A DNA stretch of 64,000 nucleotides from Ursus arctos. Its lineage: Eukaryota; Chordata; Mammalia; Carnivora; Ursidae. The first letter of the stretch is position 1; each line of letters begins with the position of its first letter. The notes under the pieces were generated by a model, which did no database searches, was not told the origin of the DNA, and saw nothing but the letters and a program-made list of their open reading frames with translations. Shown here piece by piece: positions 34,995-47,690 of the stretch. A program made the position numbers and the translations under genes. Where the stretch lies: positions 2,341,501 to 2,405,500 of the forward strand of contig NW_026622819.1 of NCBI RefSeq assembly GCF_023065955.2, written 5' to 3'.

Positions 34995-37219
34995 AAAAGT
35001 CAGAATCCGGGGAGGGTGGGTGGCATATTCAGCTCAAGTATTACAACAGACCACCTTCCTTGACCCTCGCTCGTTGCTCAATAACAACATTGTTCCCTAT
35101 CACCGTTTAGTTCAGACTGACAGCCTCACTGGGGAGACAGAGAGGGAGGAACAGATGTGAACACCCAAGACAGCATCCCTGCAAATTTTATCCACTGTCC
35201 AAGAGAAGAAGCAAGTTGGGGGGAACGTGGCTTGTCTTGTCTCTCAGGGGACTCTGCAGGGAGGACTGGCAGAAGAGCAAAACGCCCAGCTCCAGGCTCA
35301 ACATCACTGTGTCATGCCACTGTGGGCCTCTGGGCCGCCTGGAACGTGGGCTCTCAGGAGACCACGCCCTCCGATGACCCATGGTGGCTACGCGCAAGGG
35401 CTTGAGGGCAGCCGCAGCATCGGGCCTGTGTGCAGCAAGCGCCCCGTGCGTTTCCCTCGGGATGAACGCAAGAAACGGCGGGGCCTGTGGACTTGCAGGG
35501 AGGAAGCCACGGGCATGCTGCAACCAGGGGACAGGAGCGCAAGGAGCACACTGAGGGAGCAGAAGACAGGTGCCTCCCTGCCTCAGTACCCCTGCTGCCC
35601 GTGTTTCCTTTGCTGTCTCAGCCAGACCTACTCCAGCTCCAAGAAACTGCCAGCGGAGGCTCTTCCTGCTGACCCTGACCGCACCTCATCCTGTGCCTTT
35701 CCCTTCACCCAGCCCTGAGGCTGCTTCCTGCTGCCTCACCACCTCTTCCCTGCCCTGGTGCCACACCGCCATCATTCCCGGGATGAATCTGCTTCCTCCA
35801 CAGTACGAGTGTTTGCCAGCTGGTGGGGACAAGGACAGCAACACCGCTCCTAGAGTACCAAACATGCTGCCCTGGGCAGAAGCACCAGGGCATCCCCTAC
35901 CTGGAAATCTCAGCCCCGGTTGGCCTGCCCTGGTTGGGCGGATGCTGTTTGGCAGACACACAGGTAATCCTCTGCCTCCAACATGGTGGCCGGAATCACT
36001 GGATGGAGGAAGCGCTCCCACCTTCATGGCCCGAAGGGCTCGCTGGCAAGGAAGGCCTGACCCCAGGGCGCCCCACTCACCGTGCGGCACTTGACCCGCA
36101 ACAGGCCTTTGTCCTACTGCAGCCCGTGCTCCGGAACCCTCTGGGGACCTGGCTGTGTTCACCCCATGCTCTCAGATGGAGCGGTGAGCTGGGGAAGCAC
36201 ACAGGTCTCGGCAGAGTGGGAAACCCTGTCCTTATCTTCAGTCTCAGCCCTCGGAGCACCTGTGCAGGGCGGGGTAGGCCTGGAATGCCTCCGCTATGAC
36301 TAACACTCTCCTGTCTTGTTGACAAAACAGCTTATTTTGCTCTGGAATTTGCTTTTCCCCGGCCCAGCCCACCTTGTTCCCAGGGGAGGCGTCTACACTG
36401 GGATCTGTTCCCATCGTGCTTTCTTTGGAATGTCCCCACTTTGGAGGAGGCTTCTAAGACATTTCAGAGAGAAGTTCACTTTTTCTGCACCTGCAGCCCC
36501 GGAGCCTGACCAGACCGAGCTTACCAACACGGTTCCAGAGAAGTTTCCAGGGGTGCCCTGCCAGCCGTGGGATCCAAGGAAGGCCTCTGGCCCTCAGCGG
36601 TGGCCGTTCCTGCATCTGCCTGCTGCATTGTGGGACATGCTTGGGTCCCTCTTGGTCCCTGCAGAACACCCTCAGGTTGACTCAGGGATTCCTGGTTCGG
36701 GGGACAGGGTCCCCAAACCCGGCCTCCAATTGCCAGCATCAGAGGTCATCTTCAACCTCATGGGCAGGATCTTTTGCCTCTCTTAGGAAGGGACTTTGAT
36801 TCTGAAGGATTCATAAGTGAGGTTTTACTACAATAGTATAGAGAGCAGTCTATGCGGAGTCAGGTATCTGATCAGAATATTCTGTAAAATCTGTATGGTT
36901 CTGTGCACAGAGAAAGGATGACATAAGCCAAACTGGGCATGCTCAAATGAGACAAGGTGCTTGCTATCTTCTGTTTGGGGTAATGGAACAAATGTAGCAA
37001 GGAAGTGTCCGAGAGCAAACTGAAAATATTCAGAAAATCTACTTGAAGAAGAATGACAGTTTACTAATTTTGAGAATCTCACAATTAGTAAAATTAACAG
37101 AAACATAAATCCTATTGTTACAATAGTAGGTAGGGGTAGAACCCTCCAAGAGGGCTTTTGGTGAAAGGATTTGGCACCGGATGATGCTGTTCCTTAGGTA
37201 CGGTCACTAGAAAGATTTT
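34995..37219. other. GC-rich unique sequence, no gene recognised
   Basis: Overlapping frames on both strands (up to about 174 codons, 35570-36094) have no recognisable domain. No repeat family is identified. Confidence 0.5.
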
Positions 37220-37770
37220 GCTGCATCACATTTCTTTATTTCCCTTGGCTTTTTGGTTGTTTTTGATTTTTTAAATAAGGTAAAACTCTGGCAAGTATGA
37301 CCTTCATGTCTTGCTGTTTTTCTTAGACTTCAGCGTACGTATTGTAATCGTGCACACGCATTACGTGTCTTACAGAAACATTTGAGTTATAATTTTTCCT
37401 CTGAGGATGGCTTTAGCCATATTCTCTAAGTTTTTAAAGTGAAATTTTCTGATTTTTATTCATTTCTAAACTAATCTGTAATCTCAGATTTCAGTTCTTT
37501 TGGCTCAAGGGCGATACAGGAGGCCTGTCCATGGTCCAGATACATGTGTTTGGCCCTTTCTTAAATTGTCGAGATCTGTTGCTTTGTGATAAAAGAACGC
37601 AGTCTGTACTCTGTACTTGCGGAAATTGTGAAGTGTTCTGTATGATTAATATTTGGGTTATTTGACTTAACACAAATAGTGTCTGTGGAATGTAGACTTT
37701 TTGATGTATTAATCTCTGTTGGATCAAGGATTTTCATCATTATTCAAAATTAAATGTGTGTGAGAGTGTG
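37220..37770 (-). mobile_element. Possible highly diverged L1 fragment, antisense
   Basis: AT-rich sequence with phrases such as CCTCTGAGGATGGCTTTAGC, TTTTCTGATTTTTATTC and a T-rich first part resembles, weakly, the reverse complement of an old L1 ORF2 region. If so it is out of order with the clearer L1 piece at 38400-40310 and would be a separate or rearranged copy. It may instead be unique AT-rich sequence. Confidence 0.35.
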
Positions 37771-37811
37771 TGGGCTGTAGTTGTCATTGTGACGATTATT
37801 GAATTATTTGC

Positions 37812-38147
37812 TTAAAATCCAAAGAGGTGTAATAGTTTCCCAATACGATTATAGTTTTTCAGCCTCTTCTTGGACTGCATTTGTAACTGAGTTTGCCTTT
37901 TATATTTTGCTACCATGTTGCTGAACACATGAAGTCCATAATTGACTTGTTTACAGATCATGATATTTGATGCCATAAAGTACCACACCTCCCCCTGCCA
38001 GTACTTCAGAAATTCCATTATGTGATACTCTCCATGTGTTTTCTTCCCGTTGTTTAATGGGACATTGGTGCCTGCATTCCTTCTCAGCACAAACATGATA
38101 CAACATCGTCCTCTCTTCCTCCAGCTTCCAGAGCTCTTTTGGACCAA
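37812..38147 (-). pseudogene. Unexplained 111-codon open frame between L1 pieces
   Basis: A minus-strand frame runs from a methionine (MVQKSSGSWRKRGRCC) to a stop after KLLHLFGF. It is lysine/arginine-rich and includes EFLKYWQGEVWYFMASN and SNMVAKYKRQTQLQ. It stands out because the surrounding DNA is AT-rich, where stops are frequent. The other two minus-strand frames are also fairly open for parts of this interval. I recognise no domain. It may be a decayed retrocopy, part of an old transposon, or chance. No poly(A) trace is evident on the 3' side (lower coordinates). Confidence 0.25.
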
Positions 38148-38399
38148 CTTTTCCTTTTCTTCCCAGTTTGTGTGGACTTAAGTGAATTGGAATGCCAAAG
38201 CAAGTACTTTTTATTAACAGCTTTTTAATCTATTTATACATTGATTTCCTAATAATTACATTATAGTCCAGGACTACATTATGAACATAGAGTTAAATAA
38301 TTAATAAGTTATATAATTTTAACTCGTATGACCTTGTCCTGGATACTTCATTTTTCTCTGCAAACAGAGACACTTTCACTGATTCAATTTTTTATTGGG

Positions 38400-40310
38400 A
38401 TTAAGAATTTTCTTACCTATTTTTTCCCCTAACGTTCACACAGGTTTCTAAAACCACTTTTCACAAAATGCCGTTTTTTTCTTTATTCATGAATAATAAC
38501 TAGGATGGATATGGAATTCTATGGTCCTGTCTTTGTTCCACTCTAGGTTTCAGTTTTGTGATTGGAAGTCCAGAGCCCGATTGGACTGTGGTGTGAGGTA
38601 AAGCAGACGTTACCTATCCTTCTGCACCATTTGTCAAGAAGATAATGTTCTCCCGACTGAAATGCCCAGTGCCTTGCTTGAAAATCAATTCACCACGTAT
38701 GTGTGAATCCATTTCTGGATTCTCTACTTTTTCTCATTCATTCACCCTTTAACCTCTATGCAAATACCACACTATCTTGATTATAAATTTATAATAAATT
38801 CGGATTTAAGGTAGCATAAATACTCTAAATTTGTTCTTACTCAAAATTGCTTTGGTTATTTTAGGTCTTTTACATTTCCATATAATTTTAGAATCAACTT
38901 ATCCATTTCTACAAAAAAAAATTCTGCTAGGATTTTTGGCTGGATTTGTGCTGAATATAATGATGAATTTGGGAGGAATTGGTGTCTTGATAATATTGAA
39001 TCTTGTGATCCATGAGCATAGCGTATCTCTCCATTATTTAGATCTTTCAGTTTCCCCAGCAATGTTTCTTAGTTTTCTGCTGATAAGTCCTACACATTTT
39101 CTGTCAAGTTTGTCTCCATTTTAAAATATTTTAATGCTATTCTAAATATTTTTTTCAATTTCTGATTTTTTGTTGCTACTCTGTATCCTGCAAACTAAAT
39201 TCACTTATTATTACTAATATCTTTTTGTACATTCCTTAGAATTTTCTGCTTAAAAGATCAGATTTGTAAGTGAAAGTATTTTTGCTTCCTTTTTTTCCCA
39301 GGTTGACATTTTTTTTTTTTCATTTTATCATCATGTCACTGCTGGGACCTCCACAATAATGTTGAATATAACACATGAGAGTGGAATATTTGCCATTTTC
39401 CTGTTATGTAGAAAATATTCAGTGTTTCTTTTTTGTTTGTTTTTGTTTTTTGTCATTAAATATGGAGTTAGCTCTAAGTTTCGTAGACTCCCATCACTAG
39501 GTTGAGGAAATTTCCTTCTATTCCTGTTTTGCTGAAAGTTTTACAATAAGAATATGTTACCTTTTGTTAAATGTGTCTTTCTTCATCTATTGAGGTAATT
39601 CTACACTTTAAAAAGTATATTAATTACGTTGATTAATTTTCTAACAAAAATCAACCTTGCATCCCTACTTAGTCATGATGTTTTAACATCTTTATATGCT
39701 TTTGACTTGATTTAATAAAATTCTGTTCAAAGTATTTGCATCCAATTTCCTGAAAGTTATCAGACTATAGTTTTATTTCCTCTCCTATTTTTGCCTGGTT
39801 AGAGAATCAGGGTAATGCTGGCTTCATGCCGGATGAGTTTGTGGAATAGGTATTATTTCTTCCATTAACATTTTCTACAATTCACCAGTAAAGCCATCTG
39901 GACTTGACTTTTTTTGTGGGAAGAATTTTTAAAACTTTAATTTCTTTAATTTAATGTTTTTAAAAGATACAGGGCTATTCAGGTTGTCAGTTTCCTCTTG
40001 AGTGAACTTTGCTATTTGATCTTTCAGTATTTTGTGGTTTTCACAAAATATGTTCATTTCATCTAAGTCCTTAAGTTCATTGACATGGAGTCATTCATAA
40101 TATCCCGTTATATCTGTCGTTCATGATATCAGTAATTCGTGTCTTCTCTTTTTTTCCTATTTAGTCTAGCTAGAGACTTGCCAATCTCATTGATCATCCC
40201 AAGTAATCAACCTTTGGTTTAAATGATTTTCTTTATTGATTTTCTGTTTTCTATTTTATTGGATTTTTTCATATGCTTATTATTTCCTTTCTCTGCTCTC
40301 TACTTTGGTG
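38400..40310 (-). mobile_element. Ancient L1 ORF2 fragment, antisense
   Basis: The plus strand reads as reverse-complement L1 ORF2 in the expected order. At about 38630-38720 there is CACCATTTGTCAAGAAGATA and TTGAAAATCAATTCACC. At about 38840-39060 come TCAAAATTGCTTTGGTTATT, TTGTGATCCATGAGCATAGC and ATCTCTCCATTATTTAG. At about 39650-39670 is AACCTTGCATCCCTAC, at about 39806-39830 ATCAGGGTAATGCTGGCTTC, and at about 39880-39905 AATTCACCAGTAAAGCCATC. The end near 40310 is within a TTTTCTTTATTGATTTTCTG region. Many substitutions and indels show an old, dead copy. The left boundary (38400-38630) is uncertain. Confidence 0.88.
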
Positions 40311-41049
40311 TTAGAATTGACCTCTTTGTTACACAGGAGTGGACCCAGACACCAGCCGTTGGTTTCAGGACCCCTCTCCCTCCTCACTCCTTCACCTCTT
40401 GGAGGGCTTGCTCCCTTTCTCTCATCATGTGAGCTGGCATGTTGTCATCCTTGTCTTGCTGAGCTGCCTGTTTTGAGGTGGGGCTTGCTTTCCTGAATTG
40501 CTCCCAAAGCAATTTCCCTTGCCTGATTGACATAGTTTTCTCAAGTTTATTGGGACACAGAAACATGGAAGATAGTCCAGAACTGAAGACTTTATACATT
40601 TATTTTTGAGAATTATTACTTAGTAAAAGGGCATGAGCCACACATTGTGAAGACCTGTGAATACTGAGGGATAATGCAGAGTGGTAACTATTTTAAATTA
40701 AAAAATTTATATTAAAATCAATGTCTAAGTTAACTCACATTTGAGGCGAATCACTGGTTATAAATGGCAAGCTTGTAAATGACTCAAATTTGTGTCCTTT
40801 TACACAGAGACTTCTTGGGACTTGCCAGGGAAGGAGAGTAAGAGCCCTTCCCTGCTGTTATCAGAGTAGTGGCTACTGCCATTATCTGGGAGCTGCTGTC
40901 ATCCCACCTTCTAGACACCTGCGGGCTTGTCTTTCCTGCTGGAAGTGAGGCTCTGGGGTCAGTGTGGTCTGATTCAGGGCAGACCCTCTCTGGCAGCAAA
41001 AAGCAATTCCACCAGAATGTGCAGGGGTTTGGCTTGGACATCACACTCC
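40311..41049. other. Unique sequence between two L1 pieces
   Basis: No gene or repeat family is recognised between the antisense L1 fragment and the short sense L1 fragment. Confidence 0.45.
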
Positions 41050-41245
41050 AGAAATAAACTAATGGAGGAACTTAGAGAATTAGCAATGAAAAACTTGAAA
41101 TTGAAATGACAAAATATTACTTACAATAGCATCAAAAATGCAAGTTTGGGATAGATAGGGCACAATATATGTGAGATCTCTACTGAAAACTAAATAAATG
41201 GAGAGATATACCATATTCTATGAAGAACCTTTCTATTGGAAAGAA
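41050..41245 (+). mobile_element. Short L1 ORF2 fragment, sense
   Basis: ACTTACAATAGCATCAAAAA and CTACTGAAAACTAAATAAAT with GGAGAGATATACCATATTCT are phrases of L1 ORF2 on the sense strand, with an internal deletion between them. The same ORF2 region is present in antisense at about 39000-39060, so two L1 copies, or an inverted L1, lie here in opposite orientations. Confidence 0.75.
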
Positions 41246-42891
41246 AGACAAGGGGAGAGACAGCGTGTGAAGCTTAGGAACAAGGCCATCACCTTGTAGG
41301 GTCTTGGGTTCAGGACATGAATGCGGGACGTGGTGGGTCTGTTGATAAGACTAAGGTGAGGTTGTGGAGCATGGAGCCCCCAGGAGATCAGGGGTTTGGG
41401 TTAGGGGTTTGATATGGTTCACTAAACTGAGGCAGAAGGAACAAAATATCATAGCAGGTGTCCTAAGTAATAGTGTCCACTCCCAGGGATGACCTGGGAA
41501 AGGCTCAGAGGCTGCCTGCTGTACGGTCCCTCCCTCCTGTGGTCGATTTCCTGTAGAGACAAGGTTGTTCCACCCCGGGCTCCTCCCCCACTTCTCTGCT
41601 GGGAGCAGGGGCTGCAAGGGGCTTCCTCTCATTCCTGACTGTGCGACCACTGGAAGAAGGCTTGGACAATGTCTCTTCTTCTCACCTTGGTCATTTCCTC
41701 ACATGTGCTAAAATAGGCATATTTCTCCTTCACTTGGAAGAAGCCCTATAACCTGGAAATAATGGGTGGAAATGTGCTGAGTCCTCCATGTTCATGCAGT
41801 TGAGGAACCCATGGGAGTCCATCTGTCTTTCCAGCATTTTATCCTTGATACATAACGTGGTGCCCAGGGTGGAGCAGCTCCCTTATGAATAAATAGTTAA
41901 GAAACAAAAGAAAGCTGGCAGAGGTGAGAGAAGGAGCAAACTAGGAAAACAATAATGTAATCTGAACTCTGGGAAACAATTAACTGTAGGTACAAATCAG
42001 AATATATTAAACTCTCAAGATTTTAAGCCCTTAAGTCAGTAACAGTTGAGTCTATTCAAACTGTGTATGTATATATACATAACCAATATCGAGTTTTTGA
42101 TAGGCATCAAAAACATATGATTTATTTCTATGTAGTGTCAAATTAAAGAAATAGCTATTTCCATGTAGATGTGAAAGTCTCCAAATGGTGTGTAGCTTAA
42201 AAAAAATATTAATGTTTAACACCATTTAGTTGCTTTGCTAAACAACTTACTATCCTTGAAAACCACAAAATTTCCACTTAGATTTGTGAGGGGAAAGGGT
42301 CTGCCTAGAGAGAGAGGATGGGAGCTGACATTTCTGCAGACCAACACGAAGGCACAGACTTTGTAAGACGACCCAGGAGCACTTCTCCTAGCTATCCACT
42401 CTCCCTGACTTTGGATTCAAAGAAAATGTAGTCAATGTCAAAGGTTTGCTGCAATTAAATATATGGTTTTAATAAAAGGCAAAGCCCTGGATACAATGAA
42501 GGCAGCATTTTTTGCCATGTGGAGGGTCTCCCCATGTCTAACTGGATGCACGTGTCCAGGTGGTGGGTGGAGTGGGGCTCTCCCTCCCATAAGACTTGCT
42601 TTCTTCACAGAGCTCAGGGTTAGATCAAGCAGCCCTAGATCTTGGATAAACTCCTCTGCTCTTGACTATTCATTCACTCCCCATAGAAAGCAGGACCAGA
42701 ACATCAGGTGGGTTCCTGGGCTGGAATTCAGAACTTCAGAATAAAGCAGGACAGTGTTTGCACAAGTATAGCCGGGGTCTTCCTCACTCAGATAGATATG
42801 TGCTCTGCATAGTTACAGGCACATGCACGCATGAAAATACTCTTTGAGTCCCATTCATCTGGTTTTATTTTATTTTTTTTTTTGAGGTTCC
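41246..42891. other. Unique non-coding sequence
   Basis: No gene is recognised. The parts at about 41990-42260 and 42420-42480 are AT-rich and repeat-poor. Confidence 0.5.
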
Positions 42892-43147
42892 GCACAGACT
42901 TTTTAAAATTTAATTTAATTTTATTATTTTTTTAAGATTTGTTTTTTATTAATTTGACAGAGAGAGAAAGAGAGAAACGTGAGCACAAGCAGGCAAAGTA
43001 TCAGGCAGAGGGAGAGGGAGAAGCAGGTTCCCCGCTGAGCAAGGACCCCATCACGAACTCGATCCCAGGTCCCTGGGATCGTGACCTGAGCCGAAGGCAG
43101 TGGCTTAACCACTTGAGCCACCCAGGTGCCCCCCACACAGACTTTTA
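42892..43147 (-). mobile_element. CAN SINE (SINEC), antisense, older copy
   Basis: The plus strand runs from a decayed AT-rich tail (TTTAATTTTATTATTTTTTT) through AATTTGACAGAGAGAGAAAG, GAGAAGCAGGTTCCCCGCTG and GATCCCAGGTCCCTGGGATC to GAGCCACCCAGGTGCCCC near 43134. CACAGACTTTTTAA on the left and CACAGACTTTTAA on the right give a one-base-different target-site duplication. The CCCTGGGATC form matches the copies at 10370 and 23786 rather than the young ones. Confidence 0.94.
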
Positions 43148-44774
43148 ATCTGTGCCTGTGTCCTTGAAACAGTGTTGGTTGATGGATGCCTTCCAGGACG
43201 GTATGTTTCACTTCTTAAGGTATATGGCCCTTTCCTCCTGCTTTCCTGCATAGGTTTCAAGGCGCAGTACCTGCTTCAAAGAGAGTAGTGGTGGGATATT
43301 GTTTTCTAGGCAGTGTGCCCTTTCTAGCGAAGGGTAAGGCTATCGATAACCCTCCACGTGTATTCACAAGCACACTTCACCGTCTTTTGGGAACATACTA
43401 CTTGAACGACGTGTTCTCTGCAGTTTTTGCTTCTGAATACGGAGATGGCATTTTCCTTGGGTTCAACACATACGTTTGAATACGCCCCACCCACCATGGA
43501 TCAGGATTTTGGTGGATGCGTGGTTTCTCCACAAATGTGCTTCACTACACTCAGCAGTTGCCCTTTCAGGATGCTTCCACATAGACTTTTCAAACACCTT
43601 AACCTTTGGTGAATCAAGAAGCTAGACTGAGCGCTTTTGTGTAGAGACTAGTTTCTCTGAAAGAAATAAATGGATGATACTTTCCTTAAGAATCCACATA
43701 CATATTTGAAAATGTTTCTGTCTGCATAAAAAGAGAGGTAGGTGAAAGGTGCTTTCCACACGCACTTGTTTCTCTAAGTGTATGACTCTTTCGTAATGAT
43801 TCCTCTCAATCTTTTGAAAACACTTCCTTCTCCCAGAGAGAAGAGTTTGGTTGCAAGACCATTCATCTGGTTTTAGAGCCAAAAGTCCATGACAGTGAGA
43901 TACTTGCTACCCCTCTCTACCCACCCTGGAAGCCCATCCTGAGAAAGAGTGCATGGTGAATGGCAAATTAATGGGTAGAGGTATTCCAAGAAGCACTGTG
44001 TCTCTGGAGAGTATGAAAGGCATTTTATTTTCAGTTTTTGTTTTCTTGTTGTTCCTCTTTAAGAGTGCCTCTGGAAGTATTTTCAGCAGGTGGGAGCAAT
44101 AGGAGAAAATCATAGCCTTGCAGCAAAGGGGAGTGTCATTAGCCTGGAATCTGGGAGACCCAAGGAGGCTGGTGGTTCCCTGGCGGTGCTGGGAACCCCG
44201 TTTCAGTCTCTGCATCTCACCCACCAAGAGTGGGGTTGGACCAAAGGACCCTTCAAGGTACAAGGCGGTTTGGAAGGAGGTGAATTTGACAGAAGTGGGC
44301 AGGATGGGAGTGTGTTCTGTGTGTTCATTCCCATTCATCCTCTGAGGACAACACAAATGATTTTTATGGCTCTATCAACCATCTTCAGGGCAATAGCTAC
44401 CCAACTAAGCTCCTTTCTCCTTTCTTTTTATCCTTGAAACATTTTTGGTGAGGAGGGTACTGAGGAACAACTCTGACAAGAAAAGGGAAACTCACGTGCC
44501 TCCAGAAGGCAGTATTTGTGCGGCCAGCAAAGAGAACCATGAATGGCAGGCCCATTGTGTTCCTCAAAGCTAAACCCCCATGACCTAGCCAGTTAGGATA
44601 CACACTCCTGCAACCTCAGCTATCACCTGCCACTTTGTGAGCTGTTTGATTGTTCAAATAAGGACACTCAGAGCCTTCACATTTGACTTCACTCCTATCT
44701 ACAAAATCAAGTAGAGAGAGACTAAAGTTTTGGTGCTAACAAGTGTCATTAAAGGGCGTTGGAAGACGAACTAG
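43148..44774. other. Unique non-coding sequence
   Basis: No gene or repeat family is recognised. Frames up to about 150 codons occur on both strands without domains. Confidence 0.5.
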
Positions 44775-44885
44775 GAAACCCTGGTCTACACCCTGGTTCT
44801 GCCACAGGCTCACTCTGTGATCTGGAAGACTCCTCTCACCTACCTCAGTCCTATTTTTTAATCCATAAAACTGAGGCAGGTGGAC
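44775..44885 (+). mobile_element. MIR SINE fragment, sense
   Basis: AAACCCTGGTCTACACCCTG, GTTCTGCCACAGGCTCACTC and TGTGATCTGGAAGACTCCTC then CTACCTCAGTCCTATTTTTT and AATCCATAAAACTGAGGCAG follow the MIR core order (a CTGGCTCTGCCACTTAC-like stretch, then TGTGACCTTGGGCAAG-like and CTCATCTGTAAAATGGGG-like stretches). Confidence 0.78.
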
Positions 44886-45819
44886 TCAGGAATTAGCAGC
44901 GTTTCACCAGTTGGAAAAAACCCCAAATCCCATGTCTTTATGACTTGGACGTGTTTGTTCCAGAGAAAGTATATGCTTATGAAACATGCCTTGCTCGTAT
45001 ATGAAAGAGAAAAATGTATTTTACTTTCTAAATACTTACCTACACTGTTCACTGAAACATAAGACTGCAGGAAAAGGAAATGTTCGTCCTTAGAAATAAT
45101 GGCAATCTTTGGATAACAAAGCAGAATGGCAAGGCTTGGGCCCCTACCTGTCACAAAGTCCAGTCTTCAGATGTCCCTCCCCTTTTTGCCGAACCTGAAT
45201 TATGGACACAGTGATGAGAAACACTGCAGGGCTGGGTGCGTGGTGCAGGGCACTGGGCCACAGCTGTCCGTCCTTGGGAAGATAGAAAGGAAAGCTGTTG
45301 TCTTCTTAGCAGAGTTGCCTGAGTCATGGCAGCCTTCTCTCATGGCTGTTACCCGTTACCTGACACCCTTCTAGAACCACGGACATCAGCACATCTGATC
45401 TGAAGGAATGGTGTCTGATCTTCTGAGTGAAGGCTTTGTGGCTGTCGGACTGGCGATAAATCAGCACATCGTGTCTGGAAATCAGATACCAAGAGGGCAT
45501 GCAAACAAATTGAAACCTCTTGTGGGAAAGAATTTTGCCAAATTGGAGCATTCCACGCCAGTCCATGGAACGGGTGGCCGTCTTTGATCCCAGCTCAGTA
45601 ATTCTCCTGAGGACCCCATTAGACATATAAAGAGTGTGAGGACAGTGGAAGCCTCAGAGAGGGGGAAGCAAGACATTCACAGAAGATCACTGTTTTTCTA
45701 GAGAGTTCACCCAACAACCAACCGAGGACTACGGCCTAGTCAACATATCGCGGAGCAGGAAGGAGAGATGAGGGTCTGAGGTGACTCACCGCGCCATCCT
45801 CGTGGAAAGCACCGTTTCA
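44886..45819. other. Unique non-coding sequence
   Basis: No gene is recognised. A minus-strand frame of 100 codons at 45324-45626 has no recognisable domain. Confidence 0.45.
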
Positions 45820-47010
45820 TTTTCTGAGTGAAAATATGCATTTGGATTTTATTTGCCAGGTCAATGTCATATATTCCAAACTAAAAATAAGAGTGTTTTC
45901 AAGAATCATGATCACATGCATGGATGGTCTTAAAATGTTCAGTCTGCGCAACACCGCTCCATGCTGGTCAAATAACTAAGCACTTTATTCTGACTGAAAA
46001 AGACGATTGACGTAAAAAAGCAATTGCACGATATATATCTGTGTAAATCAAATTGTGCATTAAATAGCAGAGGAATAAAAAAAAGGGGGTAGGTAAGCCC
46101 GAGCAGTTATGACTAACATCATTATTCCAAATCTTTCCATTTAGTTTTCTTTTAGTGATAAAAATCAAGGACTCTCTTGCCTCACAAAATTAGTAATATT
46201 TACCACATGTGACTAAAGGAAAATCACATTAGATAAGGTAATATTTACCATGTCCACAGCACTTAACCAAGTAATCCATATGGGGCATTCAGCAAATTAT
46301 TACCTTTCCTTTTAAGGTCGTTACGTATGCTGTTACATATAATATTTTTAAAAGCCTCGAAATCTAACCATGACACGTGCTTGCCAAGAGCAGAGAGAAC
46401 CCACTGACATGAGCAGCTTCCAGGTATAAAGAACAAATCACTACATTCCCATGGATATTTATTTAAACACGCCTACTGTCCTTAATCAATACAATTAATA
46501 GCAAGGAACACACATTTATCCTGAAGATGGCAAAAGTCAATTTGTCCTGAAGATTCAGGGTGTCCCTAGGAGATCGGTTTTCTGCTCCGTGTGGGTTATC
46601 ACACTCAATCATATTAAGAAGTGGTTTTCAATACATTTCTCAAAATTCCTCATCTGATTTCTCATGTTAAGGGGGAGTCTAATTGGATTTTTAATCCTTG
46701 GCTAATCATACTAGGCTGGGTTTAGGTGGAAACTGAAAAGTGCTTTCCACGAACCTATTATTTTAAGGCAAGCTCGAATGTAACCCAGATCAGTAGGAAA
46801 ATAATGCAGTAAGCTCTTTTACTGTATAGATATTGCGTGAAAACAATACACTCCTTTCTTCACCATGAAGCCCGTCCCCTGCCTTTGAAGCAGCTCGGAA
46901 ATAATGGACCGCCATGGGCTATTTTCTTCTGGTTTCTATGTTTCAATACCCGGCTTGTCTCCTCTGTTTGTTTTTAGCTAATTGCCTCAAGATCTAATAA
47001 GTTAGTGATG
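45820..47010. promoter_or_regulatory. Candidate conserved non-coding element cluster
   Basis: About 1.2 kb is AT-rich and free of recognisable repeats. It includes AAATATGCATTTGGATTTTA at about 45834, AACACGCCTACTGTCCTTAA at about 46468, TTGGATTTTTAATCCTTGGC (a paired GGATTTTTAATCC palindrome) at about 46684 and TTTTTAGCTAATTGCC at about 46971. The sustained texture over more than 1 kb is unusual for unconstrained DNA in this window. Function is inferred. Confidence 0.42.
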
Positions 47011-47690
47011 ATGGGTGATACGCGCCAGTGACCCCTGCCAAAAGAAATATCATGTCGCACCCAGTTGAGGGAGCAGCCCTGATGGGTCAAGAATGCTTTC
47101 TCTAAGGGGCTCTAATTTCTTGAGTGGGGGTCAGGAATGGCATCAGTGATTGGATTGGGTCCTTTAAGTGTCCGCACAAGGAGACTTCCTGGAGAGGGAG
47201 ACCAATAGACACGCTTGTCACCGGCTGTGTGGGGTGCTGCCTTATTGAAAAGCAGCCACTGTGCGTGGCCCCGTCTTCCGACAGAGCCATCACGCTGTCC
47301 TTTCTTGGACAGTCATTACAGGAAAATTCAACTTTGATGAGAAGTTTAATCTGGTTCCCGTAGAACACACGCTCCTCAAGTTTTATCCAATGTTCTTCCC
47401 TCCTCAGGGCAACTGAGCCAAATAAAGGAAACAAATAGCGTTGGTTGCAAGGAACATGTCCATCCCGGAAGCCGTAGGAAGCACACTGGTCCACATGTGA
47501 TCGGCACACTCTCTGCCATTACAAGGAAAAATCAAGGCTCCTTAACACGACGACGGGATAGTTAAACACACACGCACAGCTCAGGAGAAAGCAGCCTCTG
47601 GAGCAGTGAGAGAAAATCAGAGCTTATAGTGAGCCAGGCGTCGAGCGGGGCTGTTGTGTCACTGCCCCTTCTGTTCCCAGATGTGCATGC
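47011..47690. other. Unique non-coding sequence
   Basis: No gene is recognised. A minus-strand frame of about 135 codons (47102-47509) has no domain. Confidence 0.45.

Noticed and set aside
45324..45626. 100-codon minus-strand frame
   Set aside because: No domain recognised and no supporting structure such as a poly(A) trace or neighbouring exons.
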